A stretch of 64,000 nt of DNA from Caulobacteraceae bacterium (GTDB lineage Bacteria; Pseudomonadota; Alphaproteobacteria; Caulobacterales; Caulobacteraceae). The DNA lies in contig CANJME010000008.1 in assembly GCA_947475875.1 (NCBI GenBank), positions 56,712 to 120,711 of the forward strand, given 5' to 3'. The position numbers and the translations under genes are program-made. The notes under the pieces were generated by a model. That model made no database searches. It had not been told where the DNA came from and was given only the letters and a program-made list of their open reading frames with translations. Positions 57,348 to 64,000 of the stretch are shown here, piece after piece (positions within the stretch are counted from its first letter, which is position 1; the number at the start of each line of letters is the position of its first letter).

Positions 57348-58114
57348 GCGCCAGCGCCCTCTACATCGGCAGGGTCACCCACCGGCGCCTGCGGCCCAAG
57401 GTTCACGCCCTGGCCTACCGGGTTTTCCAGATTTTTCTCGACCTCGACGAAGCGCGGTCTCTCTCGCAAAGTCTCCGCCTTTTCGGGTTCAACCGGCCCG
57501 CCCTCTTGTCCTTCCACGAAAAGGATCATGGGGACGGGTCGGACCGTTCGCTGAAAGCCCAGATCACCGCCAGGGTCGCCGCCGCGGGACTTGCCGCCGG
57601 GGGGGCGGTCCGGGTGCTGACCATGCCCAGGGTGCTGGGCTTTGTGTTCAACCCGATCACCCTCTATTTCGTCCACGATGCGGACGGCGCGCTGACCGCC
57701 GTGGTGCATGAGGTCAACAACACCATCGGCGGGCGCATCTTCTATGTGCTGCCGGCGGCGGGTGGCGGCGCCATCAGCCAGCGCACCGACAAGCAGATGT
57801 ACGTCTCGCCGTTCATGGACATGGACTATGCCTACGATTTTCAGCTGGCAGAGCCGGCGGAAACGTTCGCCCTTGCCATACACATGAAGCGCGCGGGCGA
57901 ACTGTGGCTAACGGCGGGCTTTGCCGGAGAGCGCCGCGAGCTTGACGACCGCGAGCTCTTCCTCGCCTGGCTGTCACACCCCCTGCTGACCCTGAAGGTC
58001 ATCACCGCCATCCACTGGGAGGCGCTGAGGATCTGGCTCAAGGGGATCAAGTACCGCTCGCCGCCTGCGGCGATCGGCAAGCCCGGCGCTGCTGCTCCAG
58101 CAGCATCGAATTAA
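57344..58114 (+). CDS. DUF1365 protein
   Basis: The 256-residue protein of unknown activity begins MSASALYIGRVTHRRLRP, with the family segments VLGFVFNPITLYF, VVHEVNNTIGGRIFYVL and KQMYVSPFMDMDYAYDF. It is found nearly always next to the FAD oxidoreductase and CFA-like methyltransferases, so it is likely a partner in the same lipid reaction series. It is translationally coupled to the oxidoreductase. Confidence 0.92.
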   Translation: MSASALYIGRVTHRRLRPKVHALAYRVFQIFLDLDEARSLSQSLRLFGFNRPALLSFHEKDHGDGSDRSLKAQITARVAAAGLAAGGAVRVLTMPRVLGFVFNPITLYFVHDADGALTAVVHEVNNTIGGRIFYVLPAAGGGAISQRTDKQMYVSPFMDMDYAYDFQLAEPAETFALAIHMKRAGELWLTAGFAGERRELDDRELFLAWLSHPLLTLKVITAIHWEALRIWLKGIKYRSPPAAIGKPGAAAPAASN

Positions 58115-58183
58115 GTCCGTACGGTCGCAAAGGATAACCGGCCCGCCCACTGCTCTGAGGCAGAACTGGAGAAAATTCCAAAA

Positions 58184-58918
58184 ATGGCGAAATCTGATCA
58201 GGCTCCCGACGGCCACAAAGTCGGCCCATCAGCTGGCGCATCCGCTGGTAAGGATGATGTTGGCTCGGCTCAGGCCAAACCGCCGGTCACCTCGTCCTCC
58301 CCTGACGGCAAGTCGAGGCTGACCCCGGATCAGGCGCTTGAGCTGCTGAAGCAGGGAAATCAGAGCTTCCTGAGGGACAATCCAGTCTGAACAGCTCTTG
58401 GCCACCAGCGCCGACTTGAAATTGCGAGGGGCCAATCGCCGTTTGCAGCCTATGTGTCGTGCTCCGACAGTCGAGTGCCGCCGGAACTGCTCTTCGGGCG
58501 TGGCCTGGGGGAGTTATTCATCGTGCGTAATGCGGGCAATACGGTCGATACGGTAGCGCTTGGCAGCATCGAATATGCGGTGGCAGAACTCGGGGTATCG
58601 CTGATTGTTGTGACGGGCCATGAGCGCTGCGGCGCGGTCATCGCGGCTACGGCGGTGGTGCTTGAGAACGCGACATTTCCTGGCAGCATCGGCCGCATGA
58701 TCGAGCCGATCATTCCAGCGGTGTTCAAAGTCCGACACGACGAAGGTGATCTCATTGACTATGCGGTGCATGAGAATGTGCGCCGGGTAGTGCGTCAGTT
58801 GCGGGTATCGACTGAGCCGCTCTTGGCTGGACCGCTTTGCGATGGACGCCTGAAGGTGGTTGGCGCGTACTATGACTTTCAAACGGGCGCTGTCGACTTC
58901 TTCGATGAGTCCGAGTGA
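58184..58918 (+). pseudogene. Beta-carbonic anhydrase interrupted by one in-frame TGA
   Basis: The reading frame runs 245 codons with a single TGA at codon 69 (58388-58390). Before it, the family N-terminus LTPDQALELLKQGNQSFLRD is intact. After it, in the same frame, GQSPFAAYVSCSDSRVPPE and the rest are intact. All zinc and catalytic residues are present: Cys93, Asp95 and Arg97 in CSDSR, and His146 and Cys149 in HERC. The stop replaces a position that would be CGA (Arg) with one C-to-T change. A GTG at 58454 would give only a truncated protein that lacks the N-terminal arm. The flanking DNA is somewhat less GC-rich than the neighbours, consistent with acquisition. Confidence 0.8.
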
Positions 58919-59090
58919 ATGCTGACGTCTGGGTGAGCGGGATGCACATGCGCAGACGAGCGAATGTCAGGAATCCGGCGCGCCCTGAATGTCCGCTCCT
59001 GGCGCATACCCGAAATTCAAACTGAGACACTACTGACGCTTTCTTTGCGTTCGTCGCGTCTTCGTGGCGCTCGTTGCGTGCTTATTTTTT

Positions 59091-59106
59091 GCGCGCCGCG
59101 GCGCGC
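59091..59106. repeat. 16-bp perfect GC palindrome downstream of pyk
   Basis: GCGCGCCGCGGCGCGC is its own reverse complement and is preceded by TTTTTT on the plus strand. It lies 7 bases beyond the pyruvate kinase stop. The T run is on the wrong side for a canonical terminator of pyk, so its role is unclear. Confidence 0.4.
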
Positions 59107-59112
59107 TCTTTC

Positions 59113-60528
59113 TCAACGCGGCAAATAGGCCAGACGCAAGATATTGGCCGACCCGGGCGCGCCGAACGGGATGCCGGCCAGGATCAGCACCCGCTGGCCG
59201 GGCTCGGCCAGACCGATGCCCGCCGCGATACCGACGGCGATCTGGGTCATGCTCTCGACGCTGTCCGGGTGGCCCGCGGTGCGCGGCTCGATGCCCCAGA
59301 CCAGCGACAGCTTCCGCGCCACATTGATATCCGGCGTCAGGGCGAGAGTCGGCTGCAGCGGCCGGCGGCGGGCCAGCCTGAGCGCCGTCTGCCCCGTGGC
59401 GGTATAGGCGACCAGACAGGCGGTCGAGGCCGCGTCCGCCGCCCGGCGCGCGGCGGCGACCATGGAGTCGGTGGCGTCGTCCTCGAGCGTGTGCTCGGCC
59501 TCCATCACCGCCGGCCAGTTGGGGTCGTGCTCCACCCGCTCGATAATGCGGCTCATCATGCTAACCGCCTCGACGGGATAGTGACCCGAAGCCGTCTCGG
59601 CCGAGAGCATCATGGCGTCGGCGCCTTCATAGACCGCGCCGGCCACGTCGGAGGCTTCGGCCCGGGTGGGCGTCGGGGCGTCGCGCATGGATTCCATCAT
59701 TTGCGTGGCCACGATCACCGGAATGCCCCGGGCGCGGGCGGCGCGCACCAGGGCCTTTTGCACCACCGGCACGTCTTCGGGCGGCAGTTCTACCCCTAAG
59801 TCCCCGCGCGCCACCATGATGCCGTCGCAAAGGTCGAGGATGGGATTGAGTTCGGCCAGGGCCGCGGGCTTTTCGATCTTGGCCAGGACTGCGGCCTTGC
59901 CGGCCACCAGACGCCGCAGCTCGGCCATGTCGGCGGCGCGCTGGACGAATGAGAGCGCCACCCAGTTGACGCCGATGCGCAGGGCGAAGGCCAGATCCTC
60001 GAGGTCTTTCGGCGTCAGGGGGGAAATGGCGAGCGCCGCGCCGGGCAGGTTGACGCCCTTATGGTTGGAGAGTGTGGCCTCGCCGACCGAAACGGTTTCA
60101 GCGAAGTCGGGCCCGCAGGAGATAACCTTCAGCCGGGCGCGGCCGTCGTCAATGAGGAGGTCAACGCCCGGCGTCAGGGCGGCGAAGATTTCGCGGTGAG
60201 GCAGGCAGACGCGCTTGTTATTCCCCAGGGTTGGATCGAGATCGAGGCGGAAGGTGTGGCCATCGACCAGATGGACCTCTCCATCCTTGAAATCACCAAG
60301 CCGCAGCTTGGGGCCTTGCAGGTCGGCCAGTATGCCCAGCGGCCGCTCGACCGTATTTTCCGCCTGCCGCACCAGGCCCAGCGCCTTTTCGTGGTCTTCG
60401 TGCGTGCCGTGGCTGAAGTTCAGGCGGAACACATCGGCCCCGGCGCGGGCAAGCGCCAGCACCGTTTCGGCGGTCAGGCTCGCCGGGCCGAGGGTGGCGA
60501 CAATACGGGCTCTACGATTGCGGATCAT
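59113..60528 (-). CDS. pyk: Pyruvate kinase
   Basis: This performs the last step of glycolysis, phosphoenolpyruvate plus ADP to pyruvate plus ATP. It has 471 residues: RRARIVATLGPAS at the start, the active-site MVARGDLGVELP and MMLSAETASGHYPVEAV. The C-terminal regulatory domain is complete. Its upstream 54 bases separate it from the KGG stress gene on the same strand. Confidence 0.97.
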   Translation of the reverse strand: MIRNRRARIVATLGPASLTAETVLALARAGADVFRLNFSHGTHEDHEKALGLVRQAENTVERPLGILADLQGPKLRLGDFKDGEVHLVDGHTFRLDLDPTLGNNKRVCLPHREIFAALTPGVDLLIDDGRARLKVISCGPDFAETVSVGEATLSNHKGVNLPGAALAISPLTPKDLEDLAFALRIGVNWVALSFVQRAADMAELRRLVAGKAAVLAKIEKPAALAELNPILDLCDGIMVARGDLGVELPPEDVPVVQKALVRAARARGIPVIVATQMMESMRDAPTPTRAEASDVAGAVYEGADAMMLSAETASGHYPVEAVSMMSRIIERVEHDPNWPAVMEAEHTLEDDATDSMVAAARRAADAASTACLVAYTATGQTALRLARRRPLQPTLALTPDINVARKLSLVWGIEPRTAGHPDSVESMTQIAVGIAAGIGLAEPGQRVLILAGIPFGAPGSANILRLAYLPR

Positions 60529-60582
60529 TGCGGTGGAACTTGGCGCCTTCGAGCGGCTTTTTCCACCGGGGAATGAACAATC

Positions 60583-60816
60583 CTAGATCGGGGCTTTTCG
60601 TCCGCTCTGGGTGCGCCTGCCGCCCTTGCGGCCAGCTTCGGCGGCGAGTGTCCGGTCCTGGGCGAAGCTGCGTTTTTCGTCGGGTACGCTCTGGCCGCCC
60701 TTGCGGGCGATCGCGCGTCGGCGTTCGACGTCCATGGCGGCAAAGCCGCGAAGCGCTGGGCGGCGGGGAGTATCGCTGGTCATCTCGGGCATGTCAGGGG
60801 CCTTTTTAATGGTCAT
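60583..60816 (-). CDS. KGG-repeat stress-induced protein
   Basis: The 77-residue hydrophilic protein has two KGG motifs: RRRAIARKGGQSVPDEKRSF and LAAEAGRKGGRRT. The family (con-10/GsiB-like) is a general-stress marker in alphaproteobacteria. A candidate EcfG promoter lies upstream at 60883-60907. The molecular function is not established. Confidence 0.88.
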   Translation of the reverse strand: MTIKKAPDMPEMTSDTPRRPALRGFAAMDVERRRAIARKGGQSVPDEKRSFAQDRTLAAEAGRKGGRRTQSGRKAPI

Positions 60817-60882
60817 GACGATCTAACGTTGTCACGCCCGTTCAGTTCAGCGCGACGCCATCTCTTTCGTGATTTTCAGTTC

Positions 60883-60907
60883 AACACCTCGAGAGCCAAT
60901 CGGTTCC
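60883..60907 (-). promoter_or_regulatory. Candidate general-stress (EcfG) promoter of the KGG gene
   Basis: On the minus strand GGAAC (60907-60903), a 16-base spacer and TGTT (60886-60883) lie 67 bases before the KGG start. The EcfG consensus is GGAAC-N16/17-CGTT, so it matches except for one base of the -10. Confidence 0.5.
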
Positions 60908-60909
60908 GC

Positions 60910-62748
60910 TTAAGCTTGGTCATCCTTCGGAGCTGAGGCCGGATCGTCCCTTGCCAGCACCTCGGTCAGGGTTTCCTGGGCCGCGCGGCTGCGGCTGATA
61001 TAGTCCTGGTTCTTGGTCACCTCGGGCTCGGCGAGATAGGCTTCGTAGAGATCGTCGAGGTTCTCGCGGTCGTGCTTGACGAACGCCGCCAGGATCGAGT
61101 TGGTCCGCTGCCCGGCATAGCCCAGAGCTCGCAAGGTCGCCTCCGCCGCCTCGACCGAGCCGGCGAACAGTTAGCGGACCATATGGTCGGCGCCCGCCGC
61201 GCGCAATCGGTAATAGTGCAGCCGGTCATAGGCCCGGGCGATGATCTTCACATGCGGGTGCTCGTGGGCCACGTGGCGGACCATGGCCTCGGCCTTGTCC
61301 TGGTCGTCGATCGCCACCACGAGCACCTTGGCGTTGGCGATGCCGGCCGCTTCCAGCATTTCAGGCCGGGAGGCATCGCCGTAGTAGCCCCTGGAGCCGA
61401 AGATCGCGAGGGTGGCCAGCTGGGCCTGGGAGTGCTCCAACACCACCTGGGGAACATCGTTGGCCCGCAGGAGCCGCGCCGTAATCTGGCCGAAGCGGCC
61501 GATGCCGGCGACGATCACCGTGCCCTGCTCGTCGATGACGTCCGGCGCGCGGGCGTCTTCCATGGCCTTGAAACTGGGCTGGATCAGGCGGCTGTAGATG
61601 ACAAAGAGCGCCGGGGTGACCAGCATGGAAAGGGTCACCGACATGATCAGCACGCCCTTGAAGTCTTCGGTGATCACATTGGCGCCGGCCGCCAGGCCCG
61701 CCAGGACGAAGGCGAATTCGCCGCCCTGGGCCAGGCTGAGCGCCGTCAGCCAGCGTTCGCTGGGCGGCAATCTGAACAGACGCGCGATCGGATAGAGGAC
61801 AACGATCTTCAGCAAGACCAGGCCCGCCACCAGGGCGGCGACGAAGATCGGGTGACGTGTGACGTCGGTGAGGTGCGCGCCGGCGCCCACGGTGATGAAG
61901 AAAAGGCCCAGCAAGAGGCCCTTGAACGGCTCGATGTCGCTTTCGAGTTCATGCCGGAATTCGGAATCGGCCAGAACGACGCCCGCCAGAAATGTGCCCA
62001 GCGCCGCCGACAGGCCGACGTAGCTCATCAGCCAGGTGACGGCGACGACCAGCAGGAGCGCGGCGACAGTGAACATCTCGCGCATGCGCGTGCGGGCGAT
62101 AATGCGAAGGGCGGGCCGCACCGCGAACCGCCCCACCACCACGACGACCGCCACAGCGCCGAGGGTGAGCAGCGCCTTTTCCCAGCCCGGCAGACCGGCC
62201 ATGGCCGCGCCGCCCTCGCCCTGGACCGTAGCGCCGGCCGGCGCCAACAGCGGCAGCAGCGCGATGATCGGTATGACGGCGATGTCCTGGAAGAGCAGGA
62301 TGGCGAAGCTCGCCCGCCCGCCCTCGGTTTTCAGGAGGCCCCGTTCGCGCAGGCTCTGCAGGACGATGGCGGTGGACGAGAGCGACAGGATGACGCCCGC
62401 GGCCACTGCGGCCCGCCATTCTGTTCCAAAGGCCAGGACCAGCAGGATCAGCATGGCCGAACAGCCCAGCACTTGAGCGCCGCCAAGGCCGATCAATTTC
62501 GAGCGCATGTCCCAGAGCAGGCGCGGCTGCAACTCGAGCCCCACCAGGAACAGCATCATGACCACGCCGAACTGGGCGTATTGCTGCAGGGACGATGTCT
62601 CGACGCCCACCAGATGCAGCGCCGGGCCGATGACGATGCCGGCGATCAGATAGCCCAGCACGCTGCCCAGCCCCAGCCGCGCGGCAATGGGCACGGCGAT
62701 CGCCGCCGCGACGAGATAGATCAGGGCCTGGGTAAGTACGCCGTCCAC
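60910..62748 (-). pseudogene. Kef-type K+/H+ antiporter interrupted by one in-frame TAA near the C-terminus
   Basis: The reading frame encodes a CPA2 cation:proton antiporter with a TrkA-N/RCK NAD-binding domain. The intact part is 525 residues (61171-62748): about 12 membrane helices to residue 385 (LSLSSTAIVLQSL, LSLAQGGEFAFVL) and the RCK domain from about 405 (VIVAGIGRFGQITARLL). Codon 526 is TAA (61173-61171), where relatives have Glu in a HxVRE sequence. The same frame then continues with LFAGSVEAAEATLRALGYAG to a stop at 60910, a further 86 codons typical of the family tail. The truncated product may still fold, since membrane and RCK domains are complete. Confidence 0.8.
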
Positions 62749-62820
62749 AAGGCCGAGCTTAGGTAGGGTTTCGAAGCACGGCTAGGGCAAGTTCGGGTTA
62801 ACCGGGATCAAAACGCATCC

Positions 62821-62924
62821 GAATGTCCCCGAGAAGGCGGGGAACCATCCGCTCGTGATCTAAACCACCGGCCGGGAGAAGGCTTGACCACCTGCTGGGT
62901 CCCCGCCTTCGCGGAGATGATCGG
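62821..62924. repeat. Palindromic intergenic repeat, family A, copy 5
   Basis: GTCCCCGAGAAGGCGGGGA and TCCCCGCCTTCGCGGAGAT are imperfect arms similar to copy 1. It lies between the HD-domain gene and the Kef gene, both on the minus strand. Confidence 0.75.
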
Positions 62925-62935
62925 TAGTTGGGGGG

Positions 62936-63544
62936 TCAGATACAGCTTTCGCCCGTCGGCTGCATGTAAATCGAGCGCTTGGGCGTCTCGACCACCCGGG
63001 CCAGCATCGGGCGGAAGGCTTCAATCGGCATGGAGTCGTAGTTCGGGTCAAAGGCGCTCTGGTCGAACAGGTGGCAGAACTGGGCGGTGTGTTCGAAGTG
63101 CGGATGCCCGCGGAACTGCTCGCGCATGTCGCGGTCGAGGCCCAGATGGTGGAAGAAATAATAGCCCTGGAAGATGCCGTGGTTGGCCAGCATCCAGTGG
63201 TTGGCCTCGGACACGTAAGGATGCAGGATCGCCGCGCCGATGTCGGCGTGATTGCGCGGCCCCAGGATGTCGCCGATGTCGTGGAGCAGGGCACAGACGA
63301 CATATTCCTCGTCCTTGCCGGCCCGGTGGGCGCGCGTGGCGGTCTGAAGTGAGTGCTCCAGCCGGTCGACCTGAAAGCCGCCGCAGTCGCCCTTCAGCAA
63401 CATCAGATGGGCTTCGAGGCGCTGGGGCAGCTCGGATGAGAAATGCATCGCCGCCTGCGAGATGATCATCCAGTCGTTCTGGGTGCTCTCGGTCATCGCC
63501 TTGAACTGGGCGCGTGTCTCGCCTGAATGTTCGCCGTCAGCCAT
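62936..63544 (-). CDS. HD-domain protein (PhnZ/inositol-oxygenase-like)
   Basis: The 202-residue protein has the HD-superfamily metal ligands: HSLQTATRAH, CALLHDIGD with the paired His-Asp, NHADIGAAI and HTAQFCHLFD. The order of these resembles the small mixed-valent diiron oxygenases such as PhnZ as much as hydrolases. The substrate is unknown, and no phosphonate or inositol gene is nearby. It lies downstream of the AT-rich intergenic segment; codon use is like the neighbours. Confidence 0.85.
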   Translation of the reverse strand: MADGEHSGETRAQFKAMTESTQNDWMIISQAAMHFSSELPQRLEAHLMLLKGDCGGFQVDRLEHSLQTATRAHRAGKDEEYVVCALLHDIGDILGPRNHADIGAAILHPYVSEANHWMLANHGIFQGYYFFHHLGLDRDMREQFRGHPHFEHTAQFCHLFDQSAFDPNYDSMPIEAFRPMLARVVETPKRSIYMQPTGESCI

Positions 63545-63676
63545 GGCTTGACCTTCCTGAATTGTTGTCCTGGCGCAATCGTGCCCCTCCGGCCCGGCGA
63601 CGTCAACGTGGCGTTCAGCGCGTTAAGCAAGCGCCAAACAAACAGAATGGGCAAGTCGCGCCGGGGTTGCGACACC

Positions 63677-63705
63677 TTGGCACACTACTCTGGGGTCGCT
63701 ATAAA
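63677..63705 (+). promoter_or_regulatory. Strong sigma-70 type promoter
   Basis: TTGGCA (63677-63682) and TATAAA (63700-63705) are separated by exactly 17 bases. It points toward the short ORF at 63740 and is the closest match to the sigma-70 consensus that I saw in the window. Confidence 0.65.
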
Positions 63706-63739
63706 GCTAGGGTGCGCAAATCGGGGACGGAGGTTGCTT

Positions 63740-63802
63740 ATGGTTAACTTCGTTAACGACTTGCGTCAGCCTCAAGTAAATCTCGCGAATACTAAAAGTT
63801 AA
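63740..63802 (+). CDS. 20-codon ORF (possible leader peptide)
   Basis: ATG 63740 follows a GGAGG at 63730-63734 with 5 bases between. The product would be MVNFVNDLRQPQVNLANTKS. It starts about 30 bases after the expected transcription start from the promoter at 63677. I do not recognise the peptide. It may be a leader or a spurious ORF. Confidence 0.4.
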   Translation: MVNFVNDLRQPQVNLANTKS

Positions 63803-63912
63803 AGAACACGGTTAACGACATCTGAAAATTTCTTTAACTGTACGTCGTCAAAACATTTGGGACAGATGGGGTCCGGATTTAACGGAGGATTGGCCTCATC
63901 TGGGGTTGATAT

Positions 63913-64000
63913 TTAGGCGGCGATTTTTCGGTGTTGCAAGCGCCGATGTTCGATGGTCTGCCGTTTGATGCTGGCCCGCTGGCGCAGGATGTCGGCGGCT
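63913..64000 (-). CDS. 3' end of a possible transposase, cut by the window edge
   Basis: The minus-strand frame from the edge reads ILRQRASIKRQTIEHRRLQH and ends RKIAA at TAA 63915-63913. Its very basic composition and the AT-rich flank resemble the end of an insertion-sequence gene, which I recall from other alphaproteobacteria without being able to name the IS family. Only 28 codons are visible. Confidence 0.4.
   Translation of the reverse strand, partial: AADILRQRASIKRQTIEHRRLQHRKIAA

Larger units (their letters stand above)
63545..63912. other. AT-rich intergenic segment with promoter and short ORF
   Basis: The first 120 bases hold the presumed promoter of the HD-domain gene. From about 63700 the DNA is clearly more AT-rich than the rest of the window and repeatedly contains TTAAC (six times between 63743 and 63883, including GTTAACGAC twice). 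Apart from the promoter and 20-codon ORF listed below, I see no gene. Confidence 0.5.

Noticed and set aside
59085..59112. Rho-independent terminator of pyk
   Set aside because: On the strand of pyk the palindrome is followed by A, not T; the T run lies on the wrong side.
63743..63883. CtrA binding sites
   Set aside because: TTAA motifs are frequent, but none are 7 bases apart as in TTAA-N7-TTAA (observed gaps are 5, 9, 18 and more).

Overview
The window is GC-rich, densely coding alphaproteobacterial chromosome. It fits Caulobacteraceae (a Caulobacter or Phenylobacterium relative) best. The support is the gene order cmk-rpsA-ihfB and trpFBA-accD-folC, the tsaE-amgK-murU-addB-addA-trxA run, a membrane-anchored CycM-type cytochrome c, and a ChrR-type sigma/anti-sigma locus. 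This placement is inference from gene content, not a database match. I saw no tRNA, rRNA or CRISPR array.

Layout. 1-525: no recognisable gene. 0.5-4.3 kb: both subunits of B12-dependent methylmalonyl-CoA mutase. 4.4-6.9 kb: kdsB-pheA, divergent from a cytochrome c gene. 7.1-10.1 kb: NlpC/P60 hydrolase, leucyl aminopeptidase and a TadD-like TPR protein. 10.3-14.1 kb: a stand-alone biotinyl carrier, a collapsed DUF72 gene, and a GT-C / flippase-like / GT2 envelope glycosylation set. 14.2-18.5 kb: a quinone oxidoreductase, then rpmH-rnpA-yidC-engB. 18.6-28.5 kb: a chain of overlapping genes (acyltransferase, tsaE, amgK, murU, addB, addA), then trxA. 28.5-37.7 kb, minus strand: gst, folC, accD, trpA, trpB, trpF, mscL, ihfB, rpsA, cmk. 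37.8-41.1 kb: gshA and a POT peptide transporter. 41.1-44.7 kb: macA-macB followed by a frameshifted fragment of a second macA. 44.9-48.9 kb: tldD, a padR-DUF1700-DUF2807 operon and a divergent hemolysin III gene. 48.9-58.1 kb: a FATP-like acyl-CoA synthetase and a lipid-modification locus under an ECF sigma factor and ChrR. 58.2-63.5 kb: a carbonic anhydrase gene with one in-frame stop, pyruvate kinase, a KGG stress protein, a Kef antiporter gene with one in-frame stop, and an HD-domain protein. 63.5-64 kb: an AT-rich segment with a strong promoter, a 20-codon ORF and the end of what may be an insertion-sequence gene.

How the genes work together. The clearest unit is the sigma/ChrR locus. 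Two CFA-synthase-like methyltransferases, DUF2177, DUF1295, an FAD oxidoreductase and DUF1365 flank the sigma factor. Both divergent transcripts start behind the same element, TGATCC-N16-CGTA. This is the architecture of an oxidative or singlet-oxygen response that remodels membrane fatty acids.

Three families of dispersed palindromic intergenic repeats punctuate the window. Four genes show single-event decay: a DUF72 gene with its middle removed in frame, a frameshifted macA tail, and nonsense codons in the carbonic anhydrase and Kef genes.
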